DNA of 64,000 nucleotides from CAWFGS01 sp963815535 (GTDB lineage Bacteria; Pseudomonadota; Alphaproteobacteria; Sphingomonadales; Sphingomonadaceae). Made by a program: the position numbers and the translations under genes. The stretch lies in contig CAWFGS010000006.1 of the NCBI GenBank assembly GCA_963815535.1, positions 199,881 to 263,880 on the forward strand. The letters run 5' to 3'. Positions 56,708 to 64,000 of this stretch are shown here, in pieces. Below the pieces are notes generated by a model, which saw only the letters and a program-made list of their open reading frames with translations, was not told where the DNA came from and searched no databases. The stretch's first letter is position 1, and the number at the start of each line of letters is the position of its first letter.

Positions 56708-57087
56708 ATGCCGATCGACGCGACCCAGCCCTACGATCCCGACAATATCTTCGCGAAGATCCTGCGCGGCGAAATCCCCACCGACACGGTTTACGAAGAC
56801 GACTGGGCCTGGCCTTCCACGACATCAACCCGCAGGCGACAGCTGCATATCCTGGTCATTCCCAAGGGCGCCTATGTCAGCTGGGACGATTTTTCGCGCA
56901 AGCGCAGTCGGACGCCGAAATCGCCGGTTTCGTCCGCGCGGTGGGTCATGTCGCGCGCGAGCACGATCTGGTCGAACCGGGCTATCGCCTGCTCGCCAAT
57001 GTCGGCGCGCATGGCGGGCAGGAAGTGCCGCATCTGCACGTCCACCTGTTCGGCGGCGAGCCGCTCGGCCCGATGATCGCGCGCTGA
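56708..57087 (+). CDS. HIT family nucleotide hydrolase (HinT-like), frameshifted
   Basis: A protein of about 125 aa. It starts PYDPDNIFAKILRGEIPTDTVYEDD, then shows a LAFHDINPQA segment and a HILVIPKGAYVSWDDF segment. The histidine triad VPHLHVHLFGGEPLGPM ends the protein. Three breaks lie near 56810, 56840 and 56902. HinT-type enzymes hydrolyse AMP-lysine and AMP-amidates. It directly follows hisE, a common arrangement in alphaproteobacteria. Confidence 0.9.
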
Positions 57088-57229
57088 TCGGCCGCATTGA
57101 CCGCGCGATGAGGCGGTTCGTCGCGCACGCTGCGGACGCAAAAGGTCGCTTGCCGCCGCAACATCCCGCCCGTATCAGCCGCGGCCACGATCATGACGAT
57201 AACGCTCCCCTCCCACTCCCGACGGCGTA

Positions 57230-57681
57230 TTGAACGGCACGCTGCACCACTATGCGGTGCGCGTCTATTACGAGGATACCGATCTGTCCGGCATCACCTA
57301 TCACGCGAATTACCTGCGCTGGTTCGAACGCGCGCGGTCCGATCTGCTGGTCCGGCTGGGCATCGACCAGCGCGCGGCGATCGAGGACGGCACGGGCGCC
57401 TATGCCGTGGCCGATATGACCATCAAATATCTGCGCCCGGCCAGGCTCGACGACGATGTGCTGATCGAAACACGCTGCACGCAGCTGCGCGCCGCCAGCT
57501 GCCGGATGCACCAGATGGCGACGCGCGGACCGGGCATGGGTGGCGAGCGTGCTGTGCGAAGCCGGACTTGCGCGTCGGCTTCGTCGCGCCCGATGGCCGC
57601 CCGGTCCGCGCAACCCGAAGCCTGGCGCGACGCCTTCACCCGCTTTCTGTCGCCGGAAGCAACACATTCCACCATGAATGA
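57230..57681 (+). CDS. ybgC: YbgC/FadM-type acyl-CoA thioesterase of the Tol operon, frameshifted
   Basis: A hot-dog fold thioesterase of about 150 aa, first gene of the tol-pal operon. The active-site motif YYEDTDLSGITYHANYLRWFERARSD is intact, with its Asp. Downstream come VADMTIKYLRPARLDDDVLIET, a shifted LRVGFVAPDGRPVR and EAWRDAFTRFLS. At least two breaks lie near 57535 and 57610. The start appears to be TTG 57230. The exact end is uncertain: a TGA at 57679-57681 overlaps the tolQ start. The 142-bp gap upstream (57088-57229) shows no gene and probably carries the promoter. Confidence 0.87.
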
Positions 57682-58385
57682 CCTTCCTGATCCTCGTCTC
57701 GGCGTTGCCGCGCGGCAGCGCCCACCCGGCTCGATCCGCTGGAACTGTTCCTCGATGCCGATATCGTGGTGCAGGCGGTGATGGCGGGCCTGCTGATCGC
57801 CAGTATCTGGACCTGGATGATCATCCTGTCCTTCACCCTGCGGATCGCCAAGGTGCGGCGCGCATCCGCGCAAATACGAAGGCGAATTCTGGCAGACCGA
57901 CGATGTCGACGCGTTCATGAAAGCGCGCAAGGGCAAGGATATCCCCTCCGCCCGCATCGCGGCGACGGGCCTTGCCGAATGGCGGCGCTCCACCGGCGGC
58001 GCGGCAATCGACCGCGACGGCACGCGCCAGCGGATCGCGGCGACGATGGAAAGCCAGGTCGCGACGCGAGGCCGACGATCTGGCCGAGCGGCTGAACTTT
58101 CTCGCCACCGTCGGCTCGGTCGCGCCGTTCGTCGGCCTGTTCGGCACGGTGTGGGGCATCATGAACAGCTTCTTCCAGATCGGCGCGCAGGAAAACAGCT
58201 CCCTCGCGGTGGTCGCGCCGGGCATTTCGGAGGCGCTGTTCGCCACCGCCATCGGCCTGTTCGCCGCCATTCCCGCCGTCATCGCCTACAACCGGTTCAG
58301 CCACAGGTGAACCGGCTCGAGGCGCGGCTGCAACGCTTCGCCGACCGGTTCCACGCCAGCCTCAGCCGCGAGCTGGAGCACGTTG

Positions 58386-58386
<1 letters not shown>
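57674..58386 (+). CDS. tolQ: TolQ, proton-channel subunit of the Tol system, frameshifted
   Basis: An ExbB/TolQ family inner-membrane protein of about 235 aa. Three helices are visible: IVVQAVMAGLLIASIWTWMIILSF, LNFLATVGSVAPFVGLFGTVWGIMNSF and ALFATAIGLFAAIPAVIAYN. The conserved TVGSVAPFVGLFGTVWGI and FATAIGLFAAIPAV signatures line the channel. Breaks lie near 57715, 57873, 58067 and 58308. The corrected TGA (58384-58386) overlaps the tolR ATG. It energises TolA and outer-membrane constriction at division. Confidence 0.92.
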
Positions 58387-58845
<459 letters not shown>

Positions 58846-58855
58846 CCCTGAACGG

Positions 58856-59780
58856 ATGATGGCCGCCGCTCACCCTGCCGCCACGGACAAGCGATCGCTT
58901 CGCGCGGCGAAGAGATCGTCGCACTGGCTCGTCGCGCTGGGGCTGCATGTCGCGCTGGTGCTTGTCTTGCTGCTGCAGCCCGATCCGCCTGCGCCGTCGC
59001 CGGAACCCGAACGCATGGTGGTGAACCTGTCGACCGACGTGAGGCTGGCCTCGACTGCGCCCGATCCGGTCAGCGAAAGCCGCGCATCGCAGGCGCCCGA
59101 ACTGTCGGACAGCCCCGCGCCGCCGGTGACCGACAGCTTCGCACCGGCGCCGCCCGAACGCCCGGTCGAGGCGCAGCCTGTGCCCCGGACCGAGCCGGTC
59201 GTGACACCGCGCCGCGCCCCGCCGCCCGTCCGACCAGCCGTCCGACCAGCCGCCCGACCAGCCGCCCAACTGCTCGCGCAACCTCAGCCGCCCGCCCGCG
59301 CGCGACATCGCGTCCGACGCCCGCGCGCACCAGCGCGGCAGCGCCCTGCTTCAAGGCCAAGCGCCGCCCCGACCCGCAGCGGCGGCAGCCGCATCGGCGA
59401 CGATTTCCTGGGCGGGGCGGGGACCAGCACCACGACCACCGAAACGCGCACCCCGGCCAGCCAGATCGGTGCCAGCGCGCAGGCGTCCCTGCTGTCCCAG
59501 ATCACCCGCGAAGTGCGCCCGAAATTCGATCCGCCCAGCCGGGGTCGAGGTGGACAAGCTGGTCAGCGTGGTGCGGTTCAATCTGGATGAAAACGGCGCG
59601 CTGCGCGGGCGGCCCCGCGTGGTCCGGCAAACCGGCGTGACCGACGCCAACCGCGCGCAGGCCGCGCGTCACGCGGAACAGGCCATCCGTGCGGTGCAAC
59701 TGGCCGCGCCGTTCGACCTGCCGCCCGAATATTACGACGCATTGAAGACCGTGACACTCAATTTCGATGCGAGTTTGTAA
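58856..59780 (+). CDS. tolA: TolA-like protein with Arg-Pro-Thr-Ser repeats, frameshifted
   Basis: A protein of about 307 aa. The N-terminal membrane anchor is WLVALGLHVALVLVLLL, with the histidine of the TolA/TonB S-H-x-x-x-H pattern (SHWLVALGLH). A long Pro/Ala/Arg-rich spacer follows. In one frame it contains four RPTS units encoded by a 12-bp tandem repeat (59227-59269). The C-terminal TonB-like domain reads QASLLSQITREVRPKFDPPS, VEVDKLVSVVRFNLDENGAL and PFDLPPEYYDALKTVTLNFD. Breaks are near 59230, 59340 and 59545. Position between tolR and tolB confirms identity. Confidence 0.87.
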
Positions 59781-59781
59781 G

Positions 59782-61201
59782 ATGACAGTTCCATGCCACC
59801 TTCGCCCGCTCGCTCTTCGCCGCTCGCGTCCTGGCGTTCGCCGCGCCTGCAATCGCGCAGGATCTGGGCGCGCCGCTGCCCGCCGGACGGGCAGGTCGAA
59901 ATCGACCGAGATCGAGGACGCGGACGAAGGCGGCCTGGTCGGTACCGTTTCGGTCGAGGGGCAGTTCGACGAAGCGCGCATCGCCATCCCCGCCTTCGCC
60001 ACCGACCGCAACGTGCCCACCGCCGCCAGCAGCGACGGCACGGCGGCACTGGGCGTGCAGCTCGCGCGCGTCATCACCACCGATCTTACCAACAACGGCC
60101 TGTTCCGCCCGACCGGCCCGGATGCCCTGCCCAAGCCCAGCTATGCCCAGATTACCGCGCCCGCATGGGCGACATGGAGCGGGCGCAATTCCGAAATGCT
60201 GGTGCAGGGTTACGTGCGCGGGCGCAGCGACGGGCGGCTGATCGTCGGCTGCTATCTCTACGACGTCGCCTTGCAGAGCGAACTGGTGCGCGAAGGCTGG
60301 GTGGTCCCGCCGTCCGACTGGCGCCGCGCCGCGCACAAATGCGCCGATCTGGTCTATTCGCGCCTGACCGGGGAAAGCCCGTTCTTCGACAGCCGCATCG
60401 CCTATATCGCGGAAACCGGGCCGAAGGATAACCGCACCAAACGGCTCGCCATCATGGACAGCGACGGGGCCAACCACCGCTTCATCACCACCGGGCGGTC
60501 GACCGCGCTGACGCCGCGCTATTCGCCCGATTACCAGCAGCTTGCTCTATCTCAGCTATGTCGACGGCAATCCGCGCATCTACATCTACGATATCGGCAC
60601 CGGGCGGCAGACGCTGGTGACCGAAAGCCGCAACCCGACCTTCGCCCCGCGCTGGAGCCCGGATGGCCGCTCCATCCTGTATTCGATGGCGGTGGGCGGC
60701 AATACCGACATCTACCGCGTTTCGGCGCAAGGCGGGGCACAGCGTCCGGCTGACCGATACGCCCGGCATCGATATTGGCGGCAGCTATTCGCCCGATGGC
60801 AGCCAGATCGTGTTCGAAAGCGACCGTTCGGGCAGCCAGCAGATCTATGTCGATGAATGCCGACGGTTCGAACCAGCGCCGCCTGTCCTTCTTCGGCGGG
60901 CGCGCGGCGACGCCCGAATGGAGCCCGCGCGGCGACCAGATCGCCTTCACCCACATCGCCGGCAATTTCCGCATCGCCGTGATGAACCCGCGAGGGCGGC
61001 AATCTGCGGCACCTGACCAATAGCTGGCAGGACGAGGCACCGACCTGGGCGCCCAATGGCCGCATCGTGCAGTTCTTCCGCACCGAACGCGGCAGCGGGC
61101 GCACCTCGCTGTGGCAGGTCGATCTGACCGGCGAGAACGAACGCCGCCTGCCGACGCCGGTCGATGCGTCCGACCCGGCCTGGGGACCGATCCTGCCCTG
61201 A
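59782..61201 (+). CDS. tolB: TolB, periplasmic Tol component, frameshifted
   Basis: A protein of about 465 aa with an alpha/beta N-terminal domain (GQFDEARIAIPAFATDRN, LARVITTDLTNNGLFRP). A beta-propeller follows whose repeats read TPRYSPDYQQ, APRWSPDGRSILYSM, GGSYSPDGSQIVFESDRSGSQQIYV, TPEWSPRGDQIAFTHI and APTWAPNGRIVQFFR. The signal peptide is obscured by indels near 59810-59900; others lie near 60541, 60742, 60855 and 60993. It binds Pal and links it to TolA. The start ATG 59782 immediately follows tolA. Confidence 0.92.
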
Positions 61202-61254
61202 CTTGGCCGTCGTTTAATTCGAAACGTCGCATTTCGAGCGAAAGGAACTGCATT

Positions 61255-61773
61255 ATGAATACCCGTATTGCTTCCGTCGTTCTGCTCTCCGCTGCCGCCA
61301 GCGCTGGCCGCCTGCAAATCCAGCGCGCCCGAGGAGTTGCCGCCGCAGCCGGTGCCGACGACGCACCGATCACCAGCACGACCACCAACGACACCACGCA
61401 GTTCGGCCCCGGCACGCAGCAGCATTTCGAACAGGCGGTGAACGGCCAGAACGTGATCTATTTCGATACGGACCGGTACAATATCGACAGCGCCGATGCC
61501 GCCGCCCTGCAGACGCAGGCGCAGTATCTGTTGCAATTCGCCAATGTCAGCGTCACCATCGAAGGGCACACCGACGAACGCGGCACGCGCGAATACAACC
61601 TTGCGCTGGGCGAACGCCGCGCGAATGCGGCGAAGAACTATCTGGTCAGCCTGGGCGTGCCGGCGAACCGCATCAACACGGTCAGCTACGGCAAGGAACG
61701 CCCCGTCGCGCTGGGTTCGGACGAACAGGCATGGGCGCAGAACCGCCGCGCGGTGACCGTCGTCATCAACTAG
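61255..61773 (+). CDS. pal: Pal, peptidoglycan-associated lipoprotein, frameshifted at N-terminus
   Basis: An outer-membrane lipoprotein of about 172 aa. An AAAGGA site precedes ATG 61255. The signal peptide MNTRIASVVLLSAAAS continues in another frame as LAACKSS, giving the lipobox LAAC; a second shift lies near 61365. The OmpA-like domain is intact: VIYFDTDRYNIDSADAAAL, the peptidoglycan-binding TIEGHTDERGTREYNLALGERRANAAKNYL and ALGSDEQAWAQNRRAVTVV. It is the last gene of the tol-pal operon. Confidence 0.94.
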   Translation: MNTRIASVVLLSAAASAGRLQIQRARGVAAAAGADDAPITSTTTNDTTQFGPGTQQHFEQAVNGQNVIYFDTDRYNIDSADAAALQTQAQYLLQFANVSVTIEGHTDERGTREYNLALGERRANAAKNYLVSLGVPANRINTVSYGKERPVALGSDEQAWAQNRRAVTVVIN

Positions 61774-61875
61774 GCCGGCGAATGCGCCGCGGCGGGATTG
61801 CACTGCCCCGGCCTTATCCGTTGCGCCGCTGCCGCCACGTCGTTAGAACGCCATGCACATGAAAGCGATTTCAAC

Positions 61876-62412
61876 ATGAGCGGCGCAGGGCGGTCGATGG
61901 ACTGGGGCTTTCCCCGCTGGCGCAGCTACGACGCGACCGACCGCGCGGCGGTCACCGTGCGCCTGTGCGACCGGCATGGGTGCGAGGAGAAGGGCGATTG
62001 CCCCGCGCCCAAATCCCCCAACAGCCCGGACCGCTGGTATTTCTGCCAGAAACACGCAGCCGAATACAATCGCGGCTGGGATTATTTCGAAGGGCTGGAC
62101 AAGGAAGAGGCCGCCGCCCGCGCGAAATCCGAACAGGCGGAAAACGCAGGCTACGCCGAAAGCGCGCATTATGGCTGGGCCGGATCGGGCGACGGCACGC
62201 GCACCGGCGACGAATTGCGCGCGCTGGAAGTGCTGGAACTGGAAGCCGATGCCGATTTCGAAGCGGTCAAGAAAGCCTTCCGCACCAAGGCGAAGGAAGT
62301 GCACCCCGACGTGAAGCCGGGCGACGCCGAAGCGGCGCAGCAATTCCAGGCCATCCAGGTCGCTTACGAAGTGCTGAAACAGGGCGAAGACCGGCGCGAA
62401 TGGAAGGGGTAG
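61876..62412 (+). CDS. J-domain protein with Cys/His-rich N-terminus
   Basis: A 178-aa intact protein. The N-terminal half has spaced Cys and His residues (LCDRHGCEEKGDCPAPK, then WYFCQKHAAEYN) that could bind a metal. The C-terminal half is a J domain: LEVLELEADADFEAVKKAFR with helix II TKAKEVHPDV containing the HPD tripeptide that stimulates Hsp70 ATPase. This inverted order (J domain at the C-terminus) is typical of a sphingomonad/rhizobial DnaJ-like family rather than true DnaJ. The start ATG 61876 is chosen; ATG 61897 is possible. The gap 62413-62668 downstream shows no gene. Confidence 0.85.
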   Translation: MSGAGRSMDWGFPRWRSYDATDRAAVTVRLCDRHGCEEKGDCPAPKSPNSPDRWYFCQKHAAEYNRGWDYFEGLDKEEAAARAKSEQAENAGYAESAHYGWAGSGDGTRTGDELRALEVLELEADADFEAVKKAFRTKAKEVHPDVKPGDAEAAQQFQAIQVAYEVLKQGEDRREWKG

Positions 62413-62668
62413 GGGCATGACGGCAATCAACCTGCCGAATATCGGAACGGCCTCGCGATAGGCGCCGCGTGCTGGCGTTGCCACCGATTGTCGCCGATAG
62501 TCGCAGCGGCAGTGCGGCCATGATGGTTCCCGGCGGGGCGGCGACAACAAATCCCGGCTCGATCCCGCTGGGGGTGCGTCTTCGCACCAAATGATGGGGT
62601 TCCCTTATCCGCGCAATTGGCCGAACGCGGACCGATGACCGAGCGCCACATCGTTACCCCCGAACGAA

Positions 62669-63954
62669 ATGACCGACGTGGAAACGCAGGCCGCGATCGC
62701 GACCGACGTTCTGGTGGGTTACATCCCGATCCTGTCGGCCATCGGTTTCCTGATCCTGATGGTCGCATGGTTGCCGCTGTTGATCAAAAACGCGCCCCTG
62801 TCGTTGCCGATTGCCTGCGTCGCGATGGGCGCGCTGGTGTTCACGTTTACCCCCTTCGCCGACTATTCGCCGCACCCCATCGAAACCCCTATCATTATCG
62901 AGAAGGCGACGGAGCTGATCGTGATCGTGTCGCTGATGGGCGCGGGGTTGAAGATCGACCGGCTGTTCTCGTTCGGGGGTTGGGCGCTGACCACCCGGCT
63001 GCTGGCGATCACCATGCCGCTGTGCATCGTCGCGCTGGCGCTGATCGGGCATGGTATGCTTGGGCTGGGCCTCGCATCCGCGCTGCTGCTGGGCGCGTGC
63101 CTTGCCCCGACCGATCCGGTGCTGGCGGCGGATATCTCGATCGAGGATCCCCATTCGGCGCAGGATTCAGAAGCGCGCTTCGCGTTGACCAGCGAGGCCG
63201 GGCTGAACGATGCGCTGGCGTTCCCCTTCGTTCATCTCGCCATCGCGATCAGCGCGACCGGGTTGGGCTGGGCGATGCTGGGCGAATGGGCGCTCGACAA
63301 GGTGTTGATTAAGCTGACGGTCGGAACGCTGGTCGGCTTGGGTCGGGCTGGCTGCTGGGGCTGATCGTCTACAAGCTGCCCAAGGATACGCAACTGTCGC
63401 GCACCGGTGACGGGTTCGTCGCGCTGGGGGCGACGCTGCTGATCTATGGCGGGACCGAATTGCTCCATGGCTACGGCTTTCTGGCGGTGTTCCTGGCGGG
63501 CCTGATGCTGCGCCAGGCCTCGCGCGAACATGATTTCAACGACCGGTTGCACGACTTCGCGGATGAACCGAGCGCCTGTTGATGATGGCGCTGCTGATCC
63601 TGTTCGGCGGGATGCTGGCGAATGGCGGACTGATCGAACGGTTCACTGCGCCGATCGTGGTGTTCAGCCTGATCGCGCTGCTGCTGGTGCGCCCGATCGC
63701 GGGCTGGATCGGCCTGATGGGGTCGTCGACGCCCAAGCCGGAACGGTCGGTCATCGCGTTCTTCGGCATTCGCGGGCTCGGCTCGGTCTATTACCTCGCT
63801 TACGCGCTCGAACCACGGCCAGTTCGAAGGCGCGCTGCTGCTGTGGCAGACGCTGGCATTCATCGTGCTGGTGTCCATCGTGATGCACGGCGTGCTCGCA
63901 ACGCCCGCGATGGGCTGGCTGGACCGGCAGAACAAGGTCCGCGCGGAGGAGTGA
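62669..63954 (+). CDS. CPA1-type sodium/proton antiporter, frameshifted
   Basis: A cation:proton antiporter of about 428 aa with roughly 12 helices. The ion-site region is ASALLLGACLAPTDPVLAADIS followed by ARFALTSEAGLNDALAFPFVHLAIA; the SEAGLNDA block is the CPA1 signature with the conserved Asp/Asn. Later helices include HGYGFLAVFLAGLMLRQASREHDFN, and the C-terminal SVIAFFGIRGLGSVYYLAYAL is the RGLG motif. Breaks lie near 63347, 63570 and 63810. It exchanges Na+ or K+ for H+ at the inner membrane. Only 46 bp of the window remain after its stop, without a feature. Confidence 0.9.
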
Positions 63955-64000
63955 CGCGGTTGGGGTCGAGGGTGCGTAAGAGGGTGTTGGGTGGAACGGC

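Noticed and set aside
59227..59269. Short direct repeats as a CRISPR array
   Set aside because: Contiguous 12-bp units without spacers, within the tolA coding region.

Overview
The window looks like a chromosomal segment of a GC-rich alphaproteobacterium, most likely order Sphingomonadales (Erythrobacteraceae or Sphingomonadaceae). The clues are a crtY-crtI-crtB carotenoid cluster, the sspB-hisBHA-F-E then ybgC-tolQRAB-pal arrangement, a tiny PEP-CTERM protein and sphingomonad-style autotransporter proteases. Species assignment from memory is inference.

Layout. 1-4.5 kb: a leftward valine-degradation operon (mmsA, a lipoprotein, isobutyryl-CoA dehydrogenase, 3-hydroxyisobutyryl-CoA hydrolase, start of an enoyl-CoA hydratase). 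4.6-13.5 kb: tRNA-Gly(CCC), a META-domain lipoprotein, a large trypsin-like autotransporter, a PhoX-like Tat protein, a GDT1-like membrane protein, dinB and a Bcr/CflA-type efflux pump. 13.5-20 kb: a biotin-dependent carboxylase alpha subunit, then crtY-crtI-LOG-crtB joined by 4-bp stop/start overlaps. 20-26.2 kb: secreted S9 peptidase, amidohydrolase, DUF885 lipoprotein and a small membrane protein. 26.2-28.3 kb: TPP riboswitch and thiC. 28.3-36.4 kb: many small accessory or stress genes (PNPOx-like, YaiI-like, two DUF427, fasciclin, PEBP, SWIB, DoxX, DUF3253, M19 dipeptidase, HVA/Tudor). 36.5-40 kb: dapD and a subtilisin-type lipoprotein/autotransporter. 40-48.8 kb: an acyl-CoA catabolism cluster (APH-like phosphotransferase, Zn-alcohol dehydrogenase, three acyl-CoA dehydrogenases, a sugar/cation-type MFS symporter, an SDR). 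48.9-51 kb: a lower-GC insertion with an M23 peptidase, a tyrosine recombinase and short GTCCGCT repeats. 51-64 kb: gmk, sspB, hisB-H-A-F-E with a PEP-CTERM mini-gene, a HIT protein, the complete ybgC-tolQRAB-pal envelope operon, a J-domain protein and a CPA1-type Na+/H+ antiporter.

A dominant property is the very high number of one-base indels. Many genes, including core ones (thiC, his genes, tolQRAB, pal, dapD, crtYIB), are read only by changing frame one to ten times, while protein similarity and catalytic motifs stay intact on both sides. Neighbouring stretches (about 4.6-13.5, 20-22, 28.3-36.4, 46.9-51.7 kb) are clean. In cases I could resolve by eye, single-base insertions outnumber deletions roughly 3:1. 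I read this as sequence or assembly error rather than gene decay, so frameshifted genes are annotated as one CDS spanning all frames. I found no CRISPR array, rRNA, or obviously new multi-gene system. The best novelty candidates are the LOG enzyme inside the carotenoid operon, the recombinase/M23 island with its repeats, the acyl-CoA cluster and the miniature PEP-CTERM protein.
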